A stretch of DNA of 64,000 nucleotides from Polytrichum commune (GCA_950295325.1 OX485803.1:63627554-63691553); one strand, 5' to 3'. Numbered from the stretch's first letter, positions 11,815 to 23,090 are shown. Notes: generated by a model not told the origin, from the sequence alone. Program-made: numbers and translations.

Positions 11815-11990
11815 TGAATATCTTATTCACAATCGAAGTGAAGATTCTCGCGTTCGTTGAATGGTCATATAGGTCGTCTTAATTATGTTGACTACTGAAT
11901 TTGGAGTGGTTATAGTATTTTGAGCATGTTGTCCAATCTATTTTAAACACGTGTCTTTTCGGATACGACGACTCACAAATGTGTCGAAAT
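11815..11990 (+). repeat. Dispersed repeat related to 61840-62010
   Basis: Shares the order GAAGATTCTCGCGTTCGTTGA / GAAAGATTCTTATGTTCGTTGA, then TGGTC-TATAG, TTTTGA-CATGT-GTCCA and CACAAGTCTTTT-like words with 61840-62010, in the same orientation. Strongly diverged; class unknown. Confidence 0.6.
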
Positions 11991-13782
11991 AAAGAAGTAA
12001 TTAAATTAGGTACATTTACTTTATAATTGAGTGGTCCATGCCAAGGCTTATACATGGTAGTCAAGAATGGACATGACGTAAAATAAACTACACGTGTCAT
12101 GTTGAGATTGGAGAATTTGTTCAAAGTATAAGAACCATTCTAGTTTTTATAGTATACACAATTGGGTGCAAGCACAGGAAAGTGGACAACTCTTGATCCT
12201 TGCACAGGTCTTAAGTGAAAGTGATTCAAACCAATATACTAACTTTGAATTTTGTGAAAAAAATAGATCATAAACATTTTAAAAACACATCAATCTACAC
12301 CTAGGGGGGGGTGGACTCTTCATACCACATACGAACTAGCTTGAGTGTAAGAAGGGGTATTATTTAAGGCACAAGCGTACATAGTAAACATAAGAGAGAG
12401 GTATTATTTTTCTCTAGTGTGTACATTTAAAAAGGCTATTGAATTTTTTAAAGTAAAGGTAGATTTTTCAAAAGGGGGTCTTAAGATTCAGAGAAAAAAT
12501 TGACAAGATGTTTTGGTTCCATCCAATTCATGTATTCATCCATTGTTGTCATATGGTCATAGTCTTCAATGACTATCATGTATGTTCTTGTCAAGGTTTG
12601 CATTTGGGTTCTAGATTTTTTCAAACTACAGGCTCTTGGAGTGCTCATGGGCTTCCTTGAGTTATGCTCTCCAGTTTGTAACTAAGATATTATGCTCTTG
12701 TCTTTGTTTGTTTGATGCAATTGTTGAGTTACATGCTATGGATCAAAATGACTTTTTCATTGGAAAGTGAAAAGGATTTCACATGCAACAAAGGTTACTA
12801 AATTCATGTGTTATATATAGATATAGATATATTGTGTATGTCGTGGAGACATTTATCACATTAAGTTGGAAAGCTTAGTATAAATACATGAGTCCATTTC
12901 CTAGCTCGCTGTTAGTACGAATACACTTGTTTTTCTCTATAAGCTTCTTGTATATAGGGGGTTTGATTTTATAGCTACCCACACATGTCATTTAGGTTTC
13001 CAATGAAGAGTCCACGCCCCCTACCCCCACTTGCGCAAGGATTTGTAAAGCTAAGCAATTTAAGTTGACAAAAACAATCTCAAGAAAAGTCTACATTTTT
13101 AAGAGGATGTTGTAAGTGGGTGTGCAAGTGGTGATATTGAACAAGCAAATTTCAAAAATGTTTTAAATAATATATATTTTTACATTGAATTAAAAAAAAT
13201 TACAAAAAATTATTTGATGATGACCTCAAGTGTATAATGGATTGAAGGAATATGAAGAAATCATCAAGCTCAAGATAGTGAAGGTCATGAAATTTACGTC
13301 CAAAACTAAATCTGGCCATTTTCTTTGAGCATTGCTTTTAATGATAAGTTTTGAGGACCTCATCTTGGCATTCTGCATTTGAGTGCTTAACACAACAATA
13401 AAGATCATCATGAGAAAATATTCAATTCAAACGGCATTTTGCTACTACTATTAGACGTTTGACCAAAAATAATAATTGTTTTAAGTTGCTAGAGCACTGT
13501 TTTGGTCCACTTTACCATGCTTGCACCTGATTGGGAGAGAGAATGTGATCAATCACCTAGCATGAGAGAATATTCACTTTTGACTCTTATAGTTTTCCAC
13601 TTCCACTCCAATTTTTGGAAGTTGAAAGGACAATCTTTGCTAGTTGCATGTGCTAGCCAAATGAGATGATTCTTGAGTTGATCCAACATTATGTAGAAAA
13701 CTTGGAGGTGCTCCCAATAGGACCACATACCTTAAGTGATTCTAAGCTAGGTAGTCCATCACCAAGCACTTGTGACAACTCC
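11991..13782. repeat. Intergenic stretch including a relative of the 1.6-kb repeat
   Basis: The only recognised content is 12815-13030, a diverged copy of 1605-1800 (TTTATCACATTAAGTT, TTAGTATAAATACATGAGT, GTCATTTAGG). The rest holds short unrecognised frames only. Confidence 0.6.
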
Positions 13783-13937
13783 CATAACATTACTCAAATA
13801 ATGAGTTGTGTTCATGGGCCCCGCAATAGAGAGAGTAGATTTGAGAATTAAGCCTCCGGATGCCGGAATCCCAGTGCTTCATAATGAATATGAAGTTAGG
13901 GCAGTTGAACACAACTCATCAACTGAGCAATGTTATG
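13783..13937. mobile_element. Short foldback element, 155 bp
   Basis: CATAACATTACTC and ATGAGTTGTGTTCA at 13783-13815 are mirrored by GAACACAACTCAT and GAGCAATGTTATG at about 13903-13937. The arms are ~33 bp with few mismatches around a ~85-bp centre. No target duplication seen. Confidence 0.75.
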
Positions 13938-14295
13938 TTCATTTATATCCTTTATAAACCTATTTTAAGAGCATGATTAATATTTAAATATATTTGGAGA
14001 GGCAAGCTAAGACATGAGCGATGAGCAGTGAGCGGTAACATGTGAGCAATAAAGACAAATATAGTAATAAAGAGCAATAGTAAATTTCCACGATTATAGG
14101 TTGTCAACACCTAAATTTGGTGCTATATTTATTAATTTAATTTAATTCCATAGTATTAACATTTCATAAACCCACAACCAAAGGGGGCTTATTACCATAG
14201 AATATTGAAAAAAATCTTCAATTAATTGCTTATTTTTATTTTAATAATCCAAAGCATTGTCGCATGCAACCAAAGTACATTAGATATATTTAATG

Positions 14296-17200
14296 TCATA
14301 TAATGACAATTTGAGACACTAGGGTGAACACTATACTGGCATCACTACTCATGTTCAACAAGACCAACAAGCTCAAGTAGTCGCATGACTTTGTTGTAGG
14401 TGTACATTGGAGTGTGGATGAACTTATTGCTTTCATAATCCACCTTGCATAGGAATGTGAACACATAGTAAAGATGTTTGCAATACACCTATTTTTCTTG
14501 CATTCCCAAAGCCATGGAGGACATTTTGATGAAGTCCAAGCATGTGCATTGGGGGATGTGAGCAATTGTAACACGGTAGGAGTTGTCCTCCTTGGAAAAA
14601 ATGTTAATGATCACTCCAAATCCTGGATATGGAATGGCAATCACTCCAACATATATAGTACCCGTCCAAGAGTCAGGCACTTTTTCATTTGTATTTGTGA
14701 TCCGCCATCCCAGGCCTATTGTTGCATTGCTTTGCATTGTCTTTAAAAATCTGGAAGTTGGGTGAGTGTCTAGGTTTGGTGGCACATGGAAATGTGACCG
14801 AGGGATTGGGAGTGTCGCAATTGTTGAAAGCCTAGGTTTGGTGGCACATGGAAATGTGACCGAGGGATTGGGAGTGTCGCAATTGTTGAAAGCCTACGAT
14901 GTGGCAAAAGGGCCTCCCTTTGCTGCAATTGGAACTCGGCATCTTCGAGTGCCAACACTTCCTCCCTTGAGAGATTGGTGCCTATCTTCACTAGCCATGT
15001 GCTGGAAACTATAGGCCAATCCAAAACATTTTTTTTTGTTGTCACTCACATACCATTTGATGTCATCGGGGCAGGACCAAAACTCATGTTCCACATTGTT
15101 GGTGGAACAAAATTCCTTCTTCAACCCTTTGTAAGTTGAGCAGGAGTGTCATGTTTGCCACTACCAACTTTTGCATTGCACAAAGTACTTGTATTAGCTT
15201 GCATTGTCCAATATCTTTTGGCCAAATTTGGGGACAATCTAGCAATGTGCCACTAAGAAGCAGGGCAATCATTCTCTAACACGGATGTGGTATGAGCCAC
15301 ACCATGCTCTTTAGAATTCAAAGACTCCTTTATGCATGGTTTTTTTTTTATGCTCGAGTGTTAGGGTGAGGAATGGAGTAATTCACTTATTCGAGTCGAT
15401 GTGAGTCGCAATAAGCTATGGGTGGCAAGTCAAGCTTCCATTTGGTGGACCTAAACAACTATGAGCCTTCTAAGGCACAATCGCTAGTGTTTAGATCTTT
15501 TGCCCCCATGTAAGACCTCATGGCCTCCACTAGTAGCTTTGGATCCCCACACCTGACAGCAATTTTGAGTATCAAGGACGTCGAATCATGCCCTTTATGA
15601 GTAGAACTTTTTTTCAACCACGACATGTACTTTGCAATTTGCATGAAGGCACAAATCAAAACATCCACTATCGTTTTGTATAGGCAAGTCATCTTGTTTC
15701 CAAATTGTTGGAGCCACTTGTTGTGCACAATCTCTATAAGGTTGCATGTTGGCATTTTCACACGTTCATCTATTGTCATATCCTGCGAATACCACACAAA
15801 TTGAAGGAGATTGTATATGTAGTTTTAGATGTTCAAAATAAAATAACATTGAAGAATATAATATGATAATGCACCTACAACAAGAATGTAACCATCCCAT
15901 TATATGTAATGGGAGAAACCAAATACTCTTCACTACTCAAAGAGACCAAAAATGCCTTCTTCTATGGCAACTCCAGATGACAACTACCATGAACAAATCA
16001 CATGATATTTGGTCTCAACTTCGTTCATTGTGTTTTGTGTTTTTGTAATCTTTGCATATATATTTGTGCTAAAATTGAAAAAATGGTGTGATATACTTTT
16101 GTGTCACCTTTTCCAAGCTCGTAAACCAATGGAAAAGACATGTGTGTTTACGACTGACCATAGGCAGACTTGGGTCACCATCCCCATAGATCTTCTTGAC
16201 CGCATTTTAATTAGCCTAAGCACTATCTGCCATGAAACCCTTGAAGTTTATATCTGGCACTTTGTTTTCCACCATGATAGAATTCAAGTTCTTTCAAAAG
16301 AGAGTTTGTACTGCGCCATCTTTAGATCGCATGTCATAACACGCAATCGTCAACACCTTACAATATTTGCTATCATATACATGACACGCTAGGGTGGTCC
16401 AATCTTTTAAACGCTTCACATGGTCGAACATTATCCATGAATTCTTAATGTCCCCTCCAACTTGCATATGCTTCACAAGATCCACACCGTTCCTAGGAAG
16501 GTCTATTGACATTTTAAAAACAAACACTTTGTCTTTCAACTTCAATGAGAGCATGCTACTATGGACGTGCTTGAAACCTGAATGGTCTTTTAAGTGCCAT
16601 AATTCTATCCATTGTACCCATTGCACTACAAACAAAACGCTATGAACTTGATACGAAGTTACGATAATTTGGGGGGGCAAAAATACTGAATTTATCCATA
16701 ACCACCTCTATTGACGAACATATCAAATGATGGTCTTCACCGTTTGATGGATATTTTAGATGGTAGTCTACCAAGAAGTGTTTGCTTGCTACCATCACTA
16801 GAGCAGAGTTCTTGGCAGTGGGTGTTTTTATGACCTCCTTAGCAACGCGTTGATAAGTCATGTGTAATGACTCACAACACGTGCTATTAGAAATATGATG
16901 GTCATGCACACTTAGAAGAATACAAGCCTTGGATATCCCATGGGAAATTGAGTGGATATATATTATGCGAGCATGACATAAAGCAATGCACACAGATGTG
17001 GAACAACATACCTTACATTCCAATTTGCATTTTTCAAGGGCCATATTTTCCATAGAAAATGAGATAGAAGTTGATCCAATCCATTTGCAACCCCGCCCCC
17101 CTCCCCCCTATTGCAATACTTGTAACTACAATAGTTATTTAGACAATGGAGATGACCGGCGCAAGAAGAACGCCTAAATGAGAATCCAAAATCGTTTTGA

Positions 17201-17605
17201 ATATTAGTTATTTTTGTTGTGCACCAAGGGTGTCCGTTGTACATCTTGTCCATGCCATCCATGAATTGATCATATGCACTAGGAACACTCATTGACACAT
17301 GGGGCAACACAAATAAAATGTCACCATCAAAAGATGGTGGCAAGTATTTAAATATTATACACATTTATGTTGTCAAAATCAATGATGGAAAGATTGGATT
17401 TGAACCGTTTTCTAAACTTTGTTAGTTTCAATGCATCGTCAATGTTCAAACCCGAAGATGATGGAAAATGGTGAAGAGGTGGACGTTGAGATGGATTACC
17501 CCGGCGAATGTGTATTTCATGTTTGCCAATCACCATATTTGTGTAGTTTTGCAATCTAGTGGACACCATATTGACAGTTGGATTTGTCCAAAATTCATGC
17601 ATAAA
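14296..17605 (-). pseudogene. Decayed MULE-like transposase with SWIM zinc finger
   Basis: Reading leftwards from 17605, fragments in shifting frames follow the order of a Mutator-like transposase family that I associate from memory with seed-free plants. An N-terminal part (17602-17348) is followed by a Cys-rich part (17364-16963, CAGHLHC and NNYCSY). Next come 17053-16640, 16680-16294 (ending DGAVQTLF) and a catalytic-core part near 16260-16150 with FKGFMADSA followed at once by an in-frame stop. Then 15797-15459 and 15045-14770, and a C-terminal SWIM finger whose CxC codons are at 14540-14548 and CxH codons at 14474-14482, in different frames. Many stops and frameshifts and a deletion near 15.8-16.0 kb show it is dead. 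A 62-bp exact tandem duplication lies at 14770-14893. Mutator assignment is from the overall pattern and needs a search. Confidence 0.8.
14770..14893. repeat. Exact 62-bp tandem duplication
   Basis: CTAGGTTTGGTGGCACATGG begins at 14770 and again at 14832, and both 62-bp units run without a visible difference to GTTGAAAGC. Sixty-two is not a multiple of three, so it shifts the reading frame of the transposase relic. Identity of the units implies a recent event compared with the decay around it. Confidence 0.95.
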
Positions 17606-18479
17606 TCCAAATTTACTTCATCTTTAAATTAACCTTGTATTTTCAGACAGTCGAAACTCTTTAATTGGGTTAAGGGATGAAAATGAGTTTATCTAGAACA
17701 TAAAGGCAATTATCAAGATTTCTACAAGAAACTTGTGCAACCCAAGCCATGGACCTTTTTTAGACTTTAAACTACAAGAGGGTGACATCAACTTTGCCTA
17801 ATGGAGAAGGGTGATGTCACCTAAAAGCCCAGTACATGGAGGGTGATGTCAATTGCAAGGGTTGGTTCATTGACTCAAACTCGAGATTGGGTCAAAAATA
17901 ACGAATCCTCTCTTCTTCACCGAAGCTTACTCAATCTTCCTTAATGATGAGTTTAGGGAGGATACTAAAAACGGGAATTTGAGAAGATTCCTCTTAAACA
18001 TATCGTTTTGACTCTCCCTTTTTGCCACTTTATGGATACCTTTATTAGCTCACAAAGGGAAGGAAAACAACACTTAAATATATATATACAAAAGGAAAAT
18101 CCACTCATCTCATCAAACCAAGTAGTTGACTTCTAATTCCAGGGACTTGTTTATTCATTGGCAGCCAGTGAAGATGCCATGTTCGGGCACATGATCACAT
18201 CGCCATGACCCAAACTGATCGAGGATGGTCTTGTCACCATTGAACATGATTCACCTCATTCGGTTGCCATTCGGGACGACTCTCAGTTGACAGGAATGTC
18301 ATTTCTTCATGCATGACCATATGCACAAAGATTTCTTCATCTAAATGAGTTAATAATTTAGCAAATTTACGTTGTATTGTTGTGTGGGCTTGTGCTGTGA
18401 AAAGTTGACAACCTCACAGACAGGAACCTGACAGAGAGTTAAAATTTCAGCTGAAACAGGGACGCTGCTTGACAGGAAG
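17606..18479. other. Intergenic stretch upstream of the kinase locus
   Basis: No gene seen. The motif GGGTGATGTCA or a close variant appears three times between about 17771 and 17855. The rest is unremarkable AT-rich sequence. Confidence 0.5.
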
Positions 18480-18690
18480 TGGTTTTGCAAAAAGCGATGT
18501 CCGAGAAGTGGGATGAGTCGATAAGCCTTCCATAGTGCTCAAAGTTTAGGCAAATTTTATGCAATGCTCGGAATGCGTAAAGGCCAAAAAGCCTCCACTT
18601 GAACACACTGAAGGACATTTCACACAGACTCTACAGAAAGGGATTGAATGGGAGGTGTGGTTTTGCAAAAATCGGCAAGAACTTGGGAAT
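18480..18690 (+). repeat. Duplicated 5'-flank segments of the kinase gene
   Basis: Two overlapping relationships. GTGGTTTTGCAAAAAGCGATG (from 18480) recurs as GTGGTTTTGCAAAAATCGGC near 18657. The stretch about 18510-18595 (GTCGATAA, TTTTATGCAATGCTCGGAAT, GGCCAAAAAGCCTCC) aligns loosely with 19290-19375 (GTCGATAATC, TTTCATGCAATGTTCGGAGT, GGCCAAAGTTGGAGG), just before the start codon. The region between is filled by an inserted element. These look like old duplications of the gene's 5' end. Confidence 0.6.
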
Positions 18691-18692
18691 TA

Positions 18693-19252
18693 AGGTATGT
18701 GGGTGTTATTTGGTTATTTTTTTGTTCTCCATCTTTTATTGCTCAGATTTATGTCTTCAAGTTTGTGTTGCACTAGCAAATCTATGATGAAATAGCAATG
18801 AAAACCAAAGTAAAAATCAAACCTTCCTCGATTTAGTAGTCATGGTAATCGTCGGACGTGCATATTTGTTGTTTCTTTAGCTGAATATATAGGTCCTCCC
18901 GATTGTGTTCAGCATTGAGTGTGGAGTAGTTGATGTCTTCAAATTTATGTTGTATCATAATGATTAACTAACAAAACCCAAATTGAAGATGAGAACTCCC
19001 TTGATTTAGTAGTTACGGTTATCGTTATAAGTACATGTTTGTTGATTCCTCAAATGAGTACATAGTTTGTTGATCCTCCTCATTGTGTTCATCGTTGAGT
19101 GTGAAGTAGTTAATAAAATTTCAAGACGTAGGCCAACCTCTTTCAAAAATCATGTGTCTTTTTATGGTGTTTGTTCTTGGATCCTCACCTAACCACACAT
19201 CAATCAAATGTAGGTGTCCGATTAAGAAAGTAGGCGAAAAACACCCGCATAC
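18693..19252 (+). mobile_element. TIR element next to the kinase gene (GGTATG family)
   Basis: Begins GGTATGTGGGTGTTATTTGG after TAA and ends ACACCCGCATAC at about 19252. The inverted ends match relatives at 25099-25473, 26157-26724, 36951-37350 and 56860-57180. Inside is a duplicated module (TTTAGTAGT, GTTCA-CATTGAGTGTG-AGTAGTT at about 18905 and 19087). Non-autonomous. The 26157 copy suggests a TAA-like 3-bp target, as in PIF/Harbinger elements, but this is inference. Confidence 0.72.
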
Positions 19253-19378
19253 ATTTCTCATCGCCAGCATGATGATGAGTACCATGACTTGTCGATAATC
19301 AAGTCTGCTATGGTGATGAGAAGGTTAGGAATTTCATGCAATGTTCGGAGTAACAATGGCCAAAGTTGGAGGCTGTCA

Positions 19379-22300
19379 ATGTGCACCACGACGCGAGTCT
19401 TTTTTATGATCGCCACAAGTATTCTGCATTTGAGCACACTTACAGTGGCGGAAAACAACGTTGCTTCTTCACAGACATGGGGTTGGTTGATGGTTGGCGG
19501 GTCATGGAACACAACGGAACTCAGATCCGGCCTGCCTTGCTCGTCCTACTCGTGCATTCGAAGCGGAATCGACTCAAACAATCTCCAACTCGACACATAC
19601 AGATGCCGCGGGCTGGTGTGGCGAGACGAGCAATTTTTTTACAACTTGACTGGCTCGCACGAGCTTCGCATGAAGACGTCGACCACCGGTAGTAATAATA
19701 AGGGTTTCTTGTGCGTGCATGTGATCCCGGGTGGAGGTGGTGACGGTGGCGATGCAATCAAGTTGGCGGCGTGCAACAAGAGCGATCTGAGTCAGGCGTG
19801 GTATTTCGACACACAACAACGCACGGTTTACAACGGGGAGAATTTGTACATGTCCGTCGAGGTGCAGGGTGTGAACAACTCTTTCAGCTCGTCCCTCCAG
19901 CTCGTGGCTGTGAAGAATGCGACCTTGGCGTCGGAGTTCTCGTTCGTCCCAAACTGGGCGTTGAGTCTGACCCCCCCTTGGCCACCAGGGAATTACTCCG
20001 ATGGGGTTAACGCCTCAAATTTCGTTCGTAACGGGAACTTTATTGAGACGTCTGGGACGACAGAATATGAGCGCGGTGACTTGACGGCCATTTGTAATTG
20101 GAACATCTTGCGCGACGTCGACGTCCAACCCGTTAGGATGAGCGACGCCAACTTTGATGTTTCTTCGGGTTCCAATTACGTCCAGCTCAACGGGAAGGAC
20201 CGTCACGGGGCGATTAGTCAGGTCGTTTCCACGATTCCGCCGATGCCGCATACACTCACGTTCGAAGTCACCGGGCTTGCAAATTGCGGGCAAAACGTGA
20301 ACAAGCTCGTCGTGACGTTAACCCCGTCTTCCACGCCGGAAACAATCGTGTGCATGAACACGAGCGCGCAAACGGGGTGGCAAACGCAAGTGATCCATTT
20401 TGTCCCGAATGGCACCTACGTGAATTTGACGTTCATGAGCGCGAGCGACTTAGGGTTACAATGTGGGTTAAGCATTACCAACATCCAAATTAGCCTCTCG
20501 ACGTCCTTGGCAATAAGCCCGAAGAACACGCGCGTTGAAGTTCCCGTGTTTCGGGCAAAGATCATCGTGGCGTTGGCGGTCGTGGCGGGTGTTCTTTTCG
20601 GGAGCCTTCTGCTTGTGGTTTTGGGAGCGATGTGGTTCACGAGGCGGGCGAGCCACCGGAGCAAGGCGTCGATGCAGGAGTTCATCGCGACGAACCCGGT
20701 GCACGCGAAGAAATACGACTTCGACCAGATCGAGAGCATCACGGATGGGTTCAAGCATTGCATTGGTATCGGGGGTTTTGCAAATGTGTATCGTGGCGAG
20801 GCCCCTGACGGGCGCGTGTTGGCCGTCAAGCGCGCCTTCAAGCTCAGCTACAACTTCTATGAGGAAGTCGACATGTTGGCCCGCGTCCACCATCGCCGGG
20901 TCGTGCGCTTTCTCGGCTACTGTGACGATATTCGTAAGTAATTTCTTTCAATTTGAATCTACTCATCATCCTGCTGTTTGCCTAATTTGACATGGAATTA
21001 ACATGCTGGTGTTTGAAATAGCTTGTTCTCCAAAGGAATTTAGATGACCTGGGGTTATGTGTCAATTTTGAGAATCTCAAATGATCACATGAGCTTCATC
21101 AAGTGTCGGTGATGGTGAGGGAACAAAGAATAGATGTTTGCACTGCACCTTGGAAGAATTACAAAAAGAAATTAGAGTGGATTCATGTCCTAAACAATAA
21201 TTGTTTAGCTGAGTCATGCGCTTCCTTGGCTATTGTGCCCTTTATTGTAGAGCTACTGATCCTCTCCCAATCATCCTGTGGTTTAGGCAGCACTGACCAT
21301 CTCAAATCTCGCTGACGCGTGATGTCCTCATTGGACCCGAGCACGCTGATTATAGGCTGTAGCATGTAATCTTTTCAACATGGTCATCATACATCTGAGG
21401 GCGTGCATGTGATGGCTTGCTATGGGCTGTTGCAACAATCCTCGTGTTATTACCTCCTCGTTCCCGCGACTCGTTAGGTAGCACGAGGTTGCCTTGCTAC
21501 AGCCCATAGCAAGGCTCCTCACGCACATGTGAAAGTTCATAGATCATGTGAAATTTAACATGTTGGTGTTTGAATGGCTATAATGGTTGTGAAGAAATTA
21601 AGATGACATGTATTATGTGTCAATGCATGAGAACCTCTTAAAACACTCAAGGAGCTTCTCATGTGTTAACGAGAAGCCTCCCTTTTTTTCCCCTTTTCCA
21701 TGGCAAAGCATTACGTGGGGTGCGCGGGTGGCTTGGAATGCACCGTGCCAAGCCCACCCCTCAGGGCCTTCCCTCATACACAACCATCACAACATCTACT
21801 GTTGTGACACATTCACTAATCAATCAGTGATCCCACATAACTTTTTCTTACCACATCCAAGAAATCACATTTCTTTGATGTGGTGGAAATGCGTCATTGC
21901 CAACAAGAATAATGGCCCATACAATAATTTTAAGATTTCCTCTAAACATCACTGATTCCACGGTGTATAGCTGCAAGGATGCATGCAACACATGTGCCGC
22001 ATGGGTGCGCATTTGTCGGTACTTAACCGGTTAATCTGAGAAGCAAACATCACATCAAACAAACATTCTGGAATAGAGTGAGTCATGTGTATTGTGATGA
22101 AGAAACTTGGTTGCTCATCATATTGTCGCCAGTTGCAAGGGACTTTTGGTAAGTGATGTGATGCGACAATTTTAATGCGCTACAGGGGAACAGATCCTCG
22201 TGTTTGAGTACATGGAAGGTGGCAGCCTGTACGAGTGCCTCCACCAGCGCCCCGACGGCAGCAAGCCGTTGACGTTCGAGCAGCGCCTGCGCATCGCGCA

Positions 22301-22907
22301 AGACGTCGCGCTAGGCTTGGAGTACCTGCACCACGGCGCGACCCCGTGCATTATCCACTGCGACGTGAAGTCGGCGAACGTGTTGCTGACCACGAACTTA
22401 TCGGCCAAGATCTCGGACTTTGGGACGATCGTCCCCGGGCACGAGAAGACGGGCTACATCGGCGCGTCGATCCGCAACAACTTCAACAAGGGCACGTGCG
22501 GCTACATCGACCCCGTGTGCATCGACACGCTCTCCATCTCCACCAAGAGCGATGTGTACAGCTTCGGCGTGCTGCTCCTGGAGCTCATCTCCGGGCTCAA
22601 GCCCCTCGACGACCAGGGCCCGTTCGCCGGGAGCCTGCTCGCGGACATTTTGTCGGTGTGCGAGTGGCTCGATCCCCACATCCGGGACGCGTCTGACCCC
22701 ACTAAGCTCTATCTCATGATCGCCACCGCACGCCTCTGCCTGCAGCCGAACCGGGAGGACCGGCCCACCATGCTCGAGGTCGTGAAGCTTCTCGGCCGGG
22801 GCGACCGCTCGCCCCAGGACTCCTTCAGCATCGCCACCTTCTCCACCCCCGTCAGCACCACCGCGTCGTCCGACTCTTTGAACTTGCCAACATCCGATGA
22901 GGAGTGA
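19379..22907 (+). CDS. Lectin/DUF642-like receptor kinase, two exons
   Basis: Exons 19379-20933 and 22186-22907 join in frame (Asp-Asp-Ile-Arg/Glu-Gln-Ile-Leu), giving about 758 residues. The ATG at 19379 is chosen because a hydrophobic signal peptide follows directly (RVFFMIATSILHLS); an in-frame ATG at 19289 would add 30 residues. Ectodomain: ricin-B-like beta-trefoil at residues ~35-190 with a QAW motif, then a DUF642-like module at ~213-370 (VRNGNF, NW, VQLNG, paired Cys, late CG) with many N-glycosylation sites. Transmembrane helix ~395-419 is followed by RR. Kinase from ~460: IGIGGFANVY loop, Lys484, alphaC Glu ~496, HCD (not HRD) with Asp578 and Lys580, DFG at 596, and GYIDPV where DPE is usual. 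Likely a plasma-membrane receptor for a cell-wall or glycan ligand (inference from domains). Exon 2 is much GC-richer than its surroundings. Kinase class is certain; the DUF642 call is moderate. Confidence 0.9.
20934..22185 (+). other. Intron of the receptor kinase (1252 bp)
   Basis: Donor GTAAGT at 20934 and acceptor TACAG ending at 22185; it interrupts a codon after its first base. The kinase reads straight through the junction. The intron contains a decayed copy of the exon 1 end at about 21213-21250 (GTCATGCGCTTCCTTGGCTA against GTCGTGCGCTTTCTCGGCTA in the exon). It also contains a ~115-bp direct repeat (20988-21100 and 21541-21660, sharing GGTGTTTGAA, TTAGATGAC/TAAGATGAC and TTATGTGTCAA) and a foldback at 21401-21530. 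Confidence 0.92.
21401..21530. repeat. Foldback hairpin inside the kinase intron
   Basis: GGCTTGCTATGGGCTGTTGC near 21413 is mirrored by GCTACAGCCCATAGCAAGGC near 21496, with CATGTG/CACATG further out and CCTCGTG/CACGAGG inside. Arms ~55 bp, imperfect. It interrupts the second copy of the intronic direct repeat, so it probably inserted after that duplication. Confidence 0.72.
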
Positions 22908-22908
22908 C

Positions 22909-23090
22909 TCGGTTTCGACGGAATTAATTGAGACGCCGCTTGCATCACATTATCACATAAATTATCGAGTGGCCCGATGTCGAGGGAAAATGAGACGCTG
23001 CTTGCATCACGTTATCACATTAATTATCGGGTGGCTCGATTTCGACGAAATAGGATGGTGCTTGCATCATGTTTATCACGTTCTGCTAGA
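22909..23090 (+). repeat. Three ~61-bp tandem units just after the kinase stop
   Basis: GCTTGCATCA occurs at 22938, 23000 and 23060, giving periods of 62 and 60. Units share TTTCGACG or TCGAGGG, GAGACGC-GCTTGCATCAC, TTATCACAT and AATTATCG-GTGGC-CGAT. The third unit is the most decayed. They start two bases after the stop codon and so would lie in the 3' UTR if transcribed. Confidence 0.88.

Noticed and set aside
19289-19378. Upstream ATG as the kinase start
   Set aside because: Possible, but it would place 30 mostly polar residues before the signal peptide; the ATG at 19379 fits a secreted receptor better. Left open without transcript data.
19258-20893. Minus-strand and other-frame open frames over the kinase exons
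   Set aside because: Shadows of the GC-rich kinase coding frame; the kinase frame has full domain support and correct splice sites.
22235-22719. Arg-rich frames of 99-153 codons in exon 2
   Set aside because: Off-frame reads of the same GC-rich exon with biased composition.
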